DNA from: Actinoplanes sp. SE50/110
Lineage (GTDB): Bacteria > Actinomycetota > Actinomycetes > Mycobacteriales > Micromonosporaceae
Reading direction: 5' to 3'
DNA: 64,000 nt
Assembly: GCF_900119315.1 (NCBI RefSeq)
Contig: NZ_LT827010.1
Span: 8,364,001 to 8,428,000, forward strand
Shown: piece by piece, positions 25,830 to 33,298 of the stretch
How the letters are laid out: every line of letters starts with the position of its first letter
Position numbering within the stretch: the stretch's first letter is position 1
Notes under the pieces: generated by a model
Database searches by the model: none
Told to the model about the DNA's origin: nothing
Seen by the model: only the letters and a program-made list of their open reading frames with translations
Program-made: the position numbers and the translations under genes

Positions 25830-27014
25830 TCAGGTCTTGGCGACCCAGGTCGGGTGGGTCTGGACGAACGCCTCCAGGGTGTCGTCCTTGGCGGCCTTGA
25901 ACATGGCGACGCTGTCCGCGGTGAGGCCCTCCGACGAGCCGACCCCCGACGGCACCTCGTGGAACTTGCCGCCGTTGGTCTTGAGCGTGACGATGTCGTC
26001 CGGGTTCAGGTTGCGCATGCCGAAAACCCAGTCCTCGAGCGAGATGCCCTGCCGGAACACGGTCATCGCCTTGCCGACCGCGGTCAGCAGCCCGGGCAGC
26101 TTGGTGGGCGAGTCGAGGCCCTGGCTCACCGCGGTCTTGAGGATCGCCTTGAGCAGCTGCTGCTGGTGCCGCTGCCGGCCGTAGTCGCCATCGTGCAGCG
26201 GCGAGAGCAGGTCCCGCTGCCGGGCGAAGTCCAGCGCCTGGGTGGGATCAAGACATTGATTGCCGATTTTGTACGTGTTGGGAATGACCTGCTCACCATC
26301 GACGTACAGGTGCCGGGGGTTCGTGCCGGCCGCCGTGGTCTTGAACGGGACCGCCAGCTTGCCGTCCTTGGTGTGCCCGATGTGGATCGACGTGACGTTC
26401 TCATCGACGTACAGGCAGACCTTTTTGATCTGCTTGAGGATGTCGACGAAGCCGTCGTAGTTGACCACCGCAGCGGCGTCCGGCTTGATGCCGAACTGCT
26501 TCTGCACCGTCTCGGCCAGCAGCGTCATGCCCTGCGTGGTGGCGTCGTCGCCGTCGAGACCCATGCTGCCGAAGGCGAACGCCGCATTGATCTTGTCGTG
26601 GTGCTCGCGGTTCAGATACTTCCCGTTGTTGTACTTCGGGATGTCCACCAGCAGGTCACGCGGAATGGAGAGCATGTACGCGCTCTTGTGGTCCGCCGTC
26701 ACGTGCAAAATGATGATCGAGTCGGTGTGGCTCGGCTGATGCGTCTTCGTCCAGCTCGGTCGGGTGTCCAGGCTCGCCAGCAGGATGTTCTTGGCACCCT
26801 TGATGTCGGCGTGCTGCACCGGAGCAGCCGCGGAGCCGCCCAGCTGGTGATCGGGGATGGCCGCGTTCACCTTGTTCTCCGCGACCTTGACAGCGGCGAA
26901 GGCGCCGCCACTGCCCAGGACGAGCACCACACCCAGTGGCACCACGATCTTCAGCCACAGCGGCCACTTGCGACGCGGGCTGCCCTCTACCTTCACACGT
27001 GATCGTTTCAGCAC
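25830..27014 (-). CDS. LytR-CpsA-Psr (LCP) family cell-wall ligase
   Basis: LCP enzymes attach polymers such as arabinogalactan or teichoic acids to peptidoglycan. The 394-residue protein has an N-terminal cytosolic tail, one membrane helix (LKIVVPLGVVLVLGSGGAFAAV) and an extracellular LCP domain with the pyrophosphate-binding DTRPSW, HTDSIIILHV, SIPRDLLVDIP and ALDFARQRD motifs. GTG 27014 follows GGGGGA and is preferred over the distant upstream start. Confidence 0.92.
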   Translation of the reverse strand: MLKRSRVKVEGSPRRKWPLWLKIVVPLGVVLVLGSGGAFAAVKVAENKVNAAIPDHQLGGSAAAPVQHADIKGAKNILLASLDTRPSWTKTHQPSHTDSIIILHVTADHKSAYMLSIPRDLLVDIPKYNNGKYLNREHHDKINAAFAFGSMGLDGDDATTQGMTLLAETVQKQFGIKPDAAAVVNYDGFVDILKQIKKVCLYVDENVTSIHIGHTKDGKLAVPFKTTAAGTNPRHLYVDGEQVIPNTYKIGNQCLDPTQALDFARQRDLLSPLHDGDYGRQRHQQQLLKAILKTAVSQGLDSPTKLPGLLTAVGKAMTVFRQGISLEDWVFGMRNLNPDDIVTLKTNGGKFHEVPSGVGSSEGLTADSVAMFKAAKDDTLEAFVQTHPTWVAKT

Positions 27015-27409
27015 AGCGGTCCCCCTCGTATGGCTGCGCTGCCGCACGCTAGTCGATCACGTCAAGCCTCGCCCATCGACGCCTATCCGCTCTCGCCCAA
27101 ATTCTGGCCCGGCGGCCCCTGTCCGGACAAGAGTGTGCCGCAACACCCAGCATTCACTCAGGCCACGACAAGCTCTCCGACAGCCCCAGCTCACCGCCGT
27201 CGATCAGTGACGGCTCACCGACCTCGGACAGTCGCCGTTCACGGTCCCGGAAGGCCACGGCTGACAACTCCCCTGAAGGCAGGGCCTTCGAACCCCATGC
27301 CATCGACCGCCGCCAGGTCGGACCGGATCCCCCCCACCGGGCCGCGCACCCGAGCCCGCCGCGACGCCACCGCCCGGTCCGGGTCCCGGCCCGGCAGGCG
27401 ATACGAAAA

Positions 27410-27442
27410 GGACCCTTGTCCGCATGTCGCGGGCAAGGGTCC
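27410..27442 (-). terminator. Intrinsic terminator beside the tRNA relic
   Basis: GGACCCTTG and CAAGGGTCC form a perfect stem with a GC-rich inner helix; on the reverse strand it is followed by CTTTTCG. It has the same position and orientation relative to the relic as the terminators of the two intact tRNA genes. Confidence 0.75.
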
Positions 27443-27451
27443 GTCCACTCG

Positions 27452-27477
27452 TCGCGGAGACAGGAGGTGGAACCTGC
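27452..27477 (-). pseudogene. Relic of a tRNA 3' end (T-arm and acceptor strand)
   Basis: On the reverse strand GCAGG, an 8-base loop starting TTCC, CCTGT and CTCCGCGA follow the T-arm and 3' acceptor strand of the initiator tRNA genes at 29056 and 35983 (GCAGG-TTCAAAT-CCTGT-CCCCGCTA). The T-loop has one extra base and no matching 5' acceptor strand exists within 100 bases, so no full tRNA remains. Confidence 0.5.
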
Positions 27478-27612
27478 GGCCTGCGGTCATCAGCCGAGCC
27501 GATGGCCCACATTCCGGAGCGCAGCAATGCATTTCTTGCGAATCGACCTTTTGCCCCGGGACGCTGCTTCCCGGCGGCCGGCGATCACTCGCGCAGGCCG
27601 CTCGAGGTCCGG

Positions 27613-28866
27613 TCAGGCGGCACCGAGGGGGATCGACCCGGGCCGGGCCGCCTTCTGGCCGTGCCGAGGGGAGGCCGCTTTCCGGCTGGGCAGTCGCCAC
27701 AGCCGGACCTTGCCGTCCGCGCCCGCGGTGACCAGGCGTTTGCCGTTCCGGCTGATCCGCAACGCCCAGACCGGCCCCTGGTGCCCGGCCAGCGGCGCAC
27801 CGTGGGCACGTCCGGTCACCGCGTCCCACAACCGCACGGTTCCGTCGTCACTGCCGGTGGCCAGCAGTTTCCCGTCCGGACCGAAGCGCATGGCGCGCAC
27901 CGGTCCGGTGTGCCCGGCGAGCGGGGCGGCAACCGGGTGGCGGGTCGCCGTGTCCCACAGGCGCACGGTGTCGTCCCCGCCGGAGGAAGTGGCCAGCAGC
28001 CTGGTCCCACGGCTGAACGTGAGGGCGTACACCGGCCCGGGTCCGGCCACGATCGGCTCGCCCGCCGGTTCGCCGGTGGCCGGGTTCCAGAGCCGCACGA
28101 CGTCGCCGCCGCCGGAGGCCGCCAGGAGTTTGCCGTCGGGGCTGAAACTCGTCGCATAGACCGGGCCCGGGCTCACGATCAGCGCCTTGCCGATCGGGCG
28201 TCCGCTGTCCGCTTGCCACAGCCGCACGGTGCTGTCGGCGGCCGTGGTCGCGAGGCGCTTGCCGTCCCGGCTGAACACCACCGAACTCACCGCGCCGGCC
28301 TGCCCGGTCAGGGCGTGCAGGAGGCGCCGATCGGCCAGATCCCACAGCCGAGCCGTCCCGTCGTCGCCGGCCGTGGCCAGCAGTCGGCCGCCCGCGTTGA
28401 AGGCGACCGAGCGCACCGGCCCGGCATGACCGATCAGCGGGGATCCGGACCGCTGCCCGGTGGTGGCATCCCACAGCGCCACGCCGCCGTCGTCGGCGAC
28501 CGCCAGCAGCTTGCCGTCCTCGCTGAACTCGATGGCGTGGACCTGTCCGGTGAGGCCGGTGATCGGCGTTCCGACCCGGCGGCCGGTCGCCGTGCTCCAC
28601 TGCCGCACCGCCGCATCACTCACGGTGGCGAAGACTTTGCCATCCGGTCGCATCGCGACGCGTCCGTCCACGCCGGGCACGGCCGCGCGGGGGCGGGCCG
28701 CGACGCCCGTGATCTGGTGTGCGACCGGTGCCGGCGGCGCCGCGGCCGAGGACTGCGGGATGGCGACCGCGGAGAGCGAGAGCAGCCCGGCCAGGGCCAC
28801 GGCGAACGACCCCCGGACGCGGAGACGGTCACCGCACGTGTCTGTACGAGTTCGATTGATAGCCAC
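27613..28866 (-). CDS. Exported WD40 beta-propeller protein
   Basis: With the GTG at 28866 the 417-residue protein starts with a signal-like segment (VALAGLLSLSAVAIPQSSAAA). It then has seven to eight WD40 repeats of the form GxLLAT..DD..VRLWD (for example GDDGTARLWDLA, ADSTVRLWQAD, GSDDGTVRLWDAV). The repeats probably close one propeller used for protein binding outside the membrane. No catalytic domain. Earlier in-frame codons back to 29049 are less likely because they overlap the tRNA terminator region. Confidence 0.85.
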   Translation of the reverse strand: MAINRTRTDTCGDRLRVRGSFAVALAGLLSLSAVAIPQSSAAAPPAPVAHQITGVAARPRAAVPGVDGRVAMRPDGKVFATVSDAAVRQWSTATGRRVGTPITGLTGQVHAIEFSEDGKLLAVADDGGVALWDATTGQRSGSPLIGHAGPVRSVAFNAGGRLLATAGDDGTARLWDLADRRLLHALTGQAGAVSSVVFSRDGKRLATTAADSTVRLWQADSGRPIGKALIVSPGPVYATSFSPDGKLLAASGGGDVVRLWNPATGEPAGEPIVAGPGPVYALTFSRGTRLLATSSGGDDTVRLWDTATRHPVAAPLAGHTGPVRAMRFGPDGKLLATGSDDGTVRLWDAVTGRAHGAPLAGHQGPVWALRISRNGKRLVTAGADGKVRLWRLPSRKAASPRHGQKAARPGSIPLGAA

Positions 28867-29005
28867 GTTCGAACGGTAACGACGCCTTTGACTGGTATGA
28901 CGCTGTTCGCGGCATTTCATCCGCCAGAGTGGGCCGACCACGTCCGGATCTTTCACGGTGCCGGCTGCCGCGGGATCTCGCCGGAGCACTTCCGGGGGAG
29001 AATCG

Positions 29006-29038
29006 AAAACGCGGTCCGTCACGAAGACGAACCGCGTT
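29006..29038 (-). terminator. Terminator of the first initiator tRNA
   Basis: AACGCGGT and ACCGCGTT enclose an inner GTC/GAC helix with a TTCG loop, followed on the reverse strand by TTTTCG; it starts 18 bases after the tRNA 3' end. Confidence 0.8.
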
Positions 29039-29055
29039 CTGACCTGCACTTACTT

Positions 29056-29132
29056 TGGTAGCGGGGACAGGATTTGAACCTGCGACCTCTGGGTTATGAG
29101 CCCAGCGAGCTACCGAGCTGCTCCACCCCGCG
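29056..29132 (-). tRNA. Initiator tRNA-fMet(CAT), CCA encoded
   Basis: The 77-base gene folds into a standard cloverleaf: acceptor CGCGGGG/CCCCGCT with the unpaired first C typical of initiators (C1-U72), D-arm GAGCAGCTCGGTAGCTC, anticodon loop CTCATAA with three GC pairs above it (GGG/CCC), T-arm GCAGGTTCAAATCCTGT, then A73 and an encoded CCA. It is identical in its body to the copy at 35983 but differs in having CCA. Confidence 0.95.
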
Positions 29133-29153
29133 TCGGTAGATAAAGCTTAGCGC
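29133..29153 (-). promoter_or_regulatory. Conserved upstream element of the initiator tRNA
   Basis: The 21 bases before the tRNA 5' end (reverse strand: GCGCTAAGCTTTATCTACCG) recur before the second copy with one change. They contain -10-like TAAGCT and TATCTA hexamers and are the likely core promoter. Confidence 0.55.
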
Positions 29154-29428
29154 GTTGCCCCCGGCCCCTCGCAACCGGGTTACCGGTCGCCAAAATCCGC
29201 AGGTCAGCGCGCAGATGCGGGTCACTCGCCGTCGGGACGGGGGCAAGCGCCGAGGAAGGCCGGAGGGAAGGCAGGCGCCAGCCGGGCCGACGGCGGGCGC
29301 CTGCCGCCTACCGCTGCCCGGCCCGGCCCGCCTGTCCGGAGCGGTGCGGACGGTGACACCGCCGCCCGGCAGGGCGAGGCGGTGACGCAAGGTGCGGGGC
29401 CGGGCCGGCGGTTCGGGCCGCCGGAAGG

Positions 29429-30877
29429 TCAGGCGGCCCTCGCCGGGGTGCGGGTGCGCAGACGCGCCACCGCCAGGGCCGCGACGTTGAGCAGGAGGCC
29501 GGCGACGGCGACACCGGTGACCAGGTTCACGCCGGGCCGGAACGGGGTGAAGTCACCGGCGGCGGTGCTGGTGGCGGAGGCGACCAGGCCGGTGACCACC
29601 GCCAGCACCAGGGCGGTGCCGACCTGGCCGGAGGATTGGACCAGGCCGGAGGCGAGGCCCTGCTCGGCGTCGTCGATGCCGTCGGTGGCCTGGGCCATGA
29701 TCGAGCTGAAGCCGAACGCGAAGCCGCCGCCGAGGAGCAGCATCGTGGGCAGGACGGTGGTCAGGTAGCCGGGGTGGCTGCCGGAGGTGGCCAGGAACCA
29801 GAGGTAGCCGGCGCTCAGTGAGATCATCGCGGCGACGATCAGTGGTGCGGTGCCGTACCGGTCGATGAGCCGGCCCATGAAGGGTGAGCTGAAGGCGACC
29901 AGCAGGCCGGCCGGGAGCAGGGCGAGGGCCATCCGCAACGGGGCCCAGTGCAGCACGTCCTGCAGATAGAGGGTCATCATGAACTGGAAGCTCACGTAGG
30001 AACCCATCAGGGCCACCATGCTGGCGTTGGCCCGGACGATGCTGCCGATCCGGAAGATGCTGAGCCGGACCAGCGGGTGCCGGACCCGGGTTTCCGCGAC
30101 GACGAAGGCGGCCAGCAGGACGACGGCGAGGATCGACACCGCGGCGGTACGCGGGTCGAAGCCGCGCTGCGGGGCGGTGACCACCGCGTACACCGCGGAG
30201 AGCATGCCGCCGACCAGGGTGACGGCGCCGATCAGGTCGTGGCCGCCGCCGGTGGCCGGTTCGTCGCGGGGAATCAGGAACAGCCCGGCGATCAGGGCGC
30301 CGAGGGAGAGCGGGACCGGGACCAGGAAGGTCCAGCGCCAGCCGAGGCTGGTCAGGACGCCGCCGAGGATGAGGCCGGAGGAGTAGCCGCTGGCGCCGAA
30401 GACCGTGAAGATCGACAGCGCCCGGTTGCGGGCCGGACCCTCGGCGAACGTCGTGGTCAGGATGCTCATCGCGGTGGGCGCGGTGAACGCCGCGGCGAGG
30501 CCCTTGATGAAGCGGGTGGCGATCAGCAGGCCACCGTCGTCGACCAGACCGCCGATCAGGGAGGCGACGGTGAAGACGCCGAGCGCGATCAGGAACACCC
30601 GGCGGCGGCCGAGCAGGTCGGCGGTGCGGCCGCCGAGCAGCAGCAGGCCACCGTAGCCCAGCACGTAGCCGTTGACGATCCACTGCAGGGAGGTGGTGGT
30701 GAGGCCGAGTTCGGCGCCGATCGACGGCAGGGCCACGCCGACCATCGAGACGTCGAGGCCGTCGAGGAAGAGGACCGCGCACAGCACCGCCAGCACGCCC
30801 CAGAGCCGCGGTGTCCAGCGGTGTTCCGCGCCGCCGGCCGCGGTCGGCGTCGGGGTCACGGTTTCAGAGATAGTCAC
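29429..30877 (-). CDS. MFS drug-efflux-type transporter (DHA2, 14-helix)
   Basis: This 482-residue protein has about 14 membrane helices. Motifs of the EmrB/QacA group are visible: LDGLDVSMVGVALPSI in helix 1, WIVNGYVLGYGGLLLLGGRTADLLGRRR for helices 2-3, and the antiporter-type GASGYSSGLILGG in helix 5. It probably exports a hydrophobic drug in exchange for protons. It starts at GTG and is divergent from a MarR regulator with palindromic sites in between. Confidence 0.9.
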   Translation of the reverse strand: MTISETVTPTPTAAGGAEHRWTPRLWGVLAVLCAVLFLDGLDVSMVGVALPSIGAELGLTTTSLQWIVNGYVLGYGGLLLLGGRTADLLGRRRVFLIALGVFTVASLIGGLVDDGGLLIATRFIKGLAAAFTAPTAMSILTTTFAEGPARNRALSIFTVFGASGYSSGLILGGVLTSLGWRWTFLVPVPLSLGALIAGLFLIPRDEPATGGGHDLIGAVTLVGGMLSAVYAVVTAPQRGFDPRTAAVSILAVVLLAAFVVAETRVRHPLVRLSIFRIGSIVRANASMVALMGSYVSFQFMMTLYLQDVLHWAPLRMALALLPAGLLVAFSSPFMGRLIDRYGTAPLIVAAMISLSAGYLWFLATSGSHPGYLTTVLPTMLLLGGGFAFGFSSIMAQATDGIDDAEQGLASGLVQSSGQVGTALVLAVVTGLVASATSTAAGDFTPFRPGVNLVTGVAVAGLLLNVAALAVARLRTRTPARAA

Positions 30878-30891
30878 GGTGGCGACGTTAT

Positions 30892-30942
30892 ATGCGTACG
30901 CATCTAATGTCTACGCATCGAATGTGGGCGCATATATTTCCC
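30892..30942. promoter_or_regulatory. Operator region between MFS and MarR genes
   Basis: ATGCGTACGCAT (30892-30903) is a perfect 12-bp palindrome 15 bases before the transporter start. ACGCAT at 30913-30918 and GCGCAT at 30928-30933 repeat its half-site, so a MarR dimer could bind twice and repress both genes. Confidence 0.6.
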
Positions 30943-30979
30943 GTGCATCGAAGGTCCGATGCGGAGTAGGATGCCCGCC

Positions 30980-31360
30980 ATGGAGCCGGAAAACGACCTC
31001 GTCGAGCGCTGGCGATCGCTCCTGACCTGCTACAACGAGGTGGCCCTGCACCTGGAGCGAGCCCTGCAGGATGCCCACGGCCTCACCCTCAGTGACTACG
31101 AGACGCTCGACCGTCTCACCACCCAGGAGTGTGACAAGCGCCGCATGCAGGATCTTGCGGACACCATGTATCTGAGCCAGAGCGCCCTGTCCCGGGCGGT
31201 GAGCCGCCTGGTGAACGGCGGCCTCGCCGAGCGCACCCACTGCGAGGCCGACCGGCGGGGCGTCTACGTGCAGATCACCGCATCGGGCCGGCAACGCTGG
31301 GCCGAGGCGCAGAAGACGCAACTGTCCGTGCTGGCCGAGCACCTGACCCCGGCCGGATAG
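30980..31360 (+). CDS. MarR-family transcriptional regulator
   Basis: The 126-residue protein has the winged-helix MarR core: LTLSDYETLDRLT, the recognition helix LSQSALSRAVSRLVNGGLAER and the wing CEADRRGVYVQITASGR. It probably represses the divergent MFS transporter and releases DNA on binding a drug. ATG 30980 is chosen because GTAGG lies at a workable distance. Its 3' end overlaps the convergent MFS gene by 86 bases. Confidence 0.9.
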   Translation: MEPENDLVERWRSLLTCYNEVALHLERALQDAHGLTLSDYETLDRLTTQECDKRRMQDLADTMYLSQSALSRAVSRLVNGGLAERTHCEADRRGVYVQITASGRQRWAEAQKTQLSVLAEHLTPAG

Positions 31361-32657
31361 CCGAGAGCAGCAGGATCAGCACCCCGCAGCCGGCGACCAG
31401 GGCCCAACCGGCCCGCGGGCTGCCGGCCAGACCACCGGCCACCGCGATGCCGAGCGCCGCCCCCACCTGCCGGGCGGTCGATGCGATCCCGCCGGCCACC
31501 CCGGAACGCTCCGGCGGCAGACCGCTGACCGCGGTGTTGGTGATCGGCGCGTTCGCGAAACCGATCCCGATCCCGGCGCACAGATACGCCACCAGCAGGA
31601 CCGGCAGCCCGGTGTCCCGGTCCACTCCGGCCAGCAGCACCCCGCTGAGCAGGATCCCGGCTCCGGCCAGGCGCAGCGGCAGACCGGGGCCGACCCGGCC
31701 GACCAGACGCCCGGAGAGCGGGGCGCAGATCGTGGCGGCGACCGCCATCGGCAGGGTGACCAGGCCCGCCTCGATCGGGCTCAGGCCGCGGGCCCGCTGC
31801 AGGTAGAGCGTGCCGAGCAGCAGGGTCACGTTCAGTGCGACGAAGACCACCACGGCGCCGCCGACCGCCGCGGCGAACGGGGGCCGGCGGAACAGGCTGA
31901 GATCCAGCAGCGGTTCGGCGCGGCGGGACTCGACCCGGGCGAGGGTGGCCGCGGCGGCGGGGATCATCGCGTACGCCGCCATCGCGAAACCGGACCACCA
32001 GCCGGCCCGCGGCCCTTCGATGAGGACCGCGACGACCGTGCTCGTCAGCACGATCAACAGGGCCTGACCGGGCAGGTCGAGCCGGCGCGGCCGGGGTGAT
32101 CGGGACTCCGGGAGGGGGTACGCCAGGACGGCGACGATGATCGGCAGGTTGGCCCAGAAGATCGGCCGCCACCCGAGTCCGGTGACCAGTGCGCCGCCGA
32201 GTACCGGCCCGGCCGCCATGCTGAGCCCGAAGACCGCGGCCCACACCCCGATCGCCCGGGCCCGCTCGCGCGGATCAGTGATCACGCTCACCACGATGGC
32301 CAGCGCCACCGGGCTCAGCATCGAGGCACCCACGCCCTGCACGACCCGCGCCGCGATCAGCGCGCCGAGGCCCGGCGCCAGCGCGCAGCCGACCGAGCCG
32401 AGACCGAAGAGGATCAGTCCGAGCCGGAACACCCGGCGGCGCCCGATCCGGTCGGCCAGCGCGCCGGAGCCGATCAGCAGACCGGCCAGCACCAGCGTGT
32501 AGGCATCGACCGCCCACTCCAGCTCGGGCAGGCCGAGCCGCAGGTCACGGCCGATCGCGGGCAACGCCACGTTCACCGCCGTGGTGTCCAGCCCGACCAG
32601 GAAGATGCTGGTGCAACAGACGGCCAGGACCAGCCGTCGACGTGTCATCTCATTCAC
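31275..32657 (-). CDS. Second MFS drug-efflux-type transporter (DHA2)
   Basis: This 460-residue transporter has GLDTTAVNVALPAIGRDL in helix 1, ADRIGRRRVFRLG between helices 2 and 3 and the antiporter motif GVWAAVFGLSMAAGPVLGG in helix 5. About 14 helices are predicted. The start may be GTG 32657 or ATG 32648. It is divergent from an XRE-cupin regulator with a TTGCG-N5-CGCAA site in between. The tail is rich in Arg and Ser. Confidence 0.9.
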   Translation of the reverse strand: MNEMTRRRLVLAVCCTSIFLVGLDTTAVNVALPAIGRDLRLGLPELEWAVDAYTLVLAGLLIGSGALADRIGRRRVFRLGLILFGLGSVGCALAPGLGALIAARVVQGVGASMLSPVALAIVVSVITDPRERARAIGVWAAVFGLSMAAGPVLGGALVTGLGWRPIFWANLPIIVAVLAYPLPESRSPRPRRLDLPGQALLIVLTSTVVAVLIEGPRAGWWSGFAMAAYAMIPAAAATLARVESRRAEPLLDLSLFRRPPFAAAVGGAVVVFVALNVTLLLGTLYLQRARGLSPIEAGLVTLPMAVAATICAPLSGRLVGRVGPGLPLRLAGAGILLSGVLLAGVDRDTGLPVLLVAYLCAGIGIGFANAPITNTAVSGLPPERSGVAGGIASTARQVGAALGIAVAGGLAGSPRAGWALVAGCGVLILLLSAIRPGSGARPARTVASSAPRPSVAGPMR

Positions 32658-32700
32658 GCCGCCGATCGTGGCGGCAACCACCCGGCGCTTCCCAGGAAAC

Positions 32701-32715
32701 TTGCGAAGACCGCAA
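32701..32715. promoter_or_regulatory. Palindromic operator before the XRE-cupin gene
   Basis: TTGCG-AAGAC-CGCAA is a perfect 5-bp inverted repeat, nine bases before the regulator start and about 45 bases from the transporter start. It is a likely autoregulatory site. Confidence 0.55.
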
Positions 32716-32724
32716 ACTGTCGGG

Positions 32725-33294
32725 ATGGACCCCGAGCTGACCACGCTGCTCGACGGCATCGGCTCGCGCCTGCGCAGGATCCGGCAGGACCGTGGGCTGA
32801 CCCTGGCCGATCTGGCCGCGGCGACCGGCCTGTCGGTGAGCACCCTGTCCCGGCTCGAATCGGGCGGGCGGCGGCCGACCCTGGACCTGCTGATCCCGCT
32901 GGCCCGCACCTACCGGATGGCGCTCGACCACCTGATCGGCGCGCCGCCCACCGGCGATCCGCGGGCGCACCTCACGCCGCACCGCACCGAGCCGCGCACC
33001 GGAAACCCGAGCGTGGTGGTACCGCTCACCGCGTACCCCGGCCGTTTGCAGGTCTTCAAACAGATCCTCGGCCCCGGGCAGCGTCCGCCGACCCCGGTGA
33101 CCCATCCCGGACACGCCTGGTTCTACGTGCTGTCCGGGACCGTCCGGCTGCTGCGCGGGCCCGTCGAGTCGGTGCTGCAGCCCGGGGACGTGGCCGATTT
33201 CGACACCGGCGAGCCGCACTGGTTCGGGCCGGCCGGTGATGGCCCGGCGGAGATCCTGCACCTGTACGGCCCGCACGGCGACCGGCCGGCGTGA
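32725..33294 (+). CDS. XRE-family regulator with cupin domain
   Basis: The 189-residue protein has an N-terminal helix-turn-helix (LRRIRQDRGLTLADLAAATGLSVSTLSRLESG) and a C-terminal cupin barrel (THPGHAWFYVLSGTVRLL and LQPGDVADFDTGEPHWFG, with metal-ligand-like His). Such proteins sense small molecules through the cupin. It probably controls the divergent MFS gene. Its stop is four bases from the end of the convergent oxidase gene. Confidence 0.92.
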   Translation: MDPELTTLLDGIGSRLRRIRQDRGLTLADLAAATGLSVSTLSRLESGGRRPTLDLLIPLARTYRMALDHLIGAPPTGDPRAHLTPHRTEPRTGNPSVVVPLTAYPGRLQVFKQILGPGQRPPTPVTHPGHAWFYVLSGTVRLLRGPVESVLQPGDVADFDTGEPHWFGPAGDGPAEILHLYGPHGDRPA

Positions 33295-33298
33295 CCGG

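Larger units (their letters stand above)
27015..27612. other. Noncoding gap with terminator and tRNA relic
   Basis: No convincing gene is seen between the LCP and WD40 genes. The stretch holds the LCP promoter region, one intrinsic terminator (27410-27442) and a 26-base tRNA 3'-end relic (27452-27477), listed separately. Confidence 0.6.

Noticed and set aside
27230..27310. Second tRNA-like word (complement of GGTTCGAA) near 27290
   Set aside because: Flanking bases do not pair to form a T-stem.
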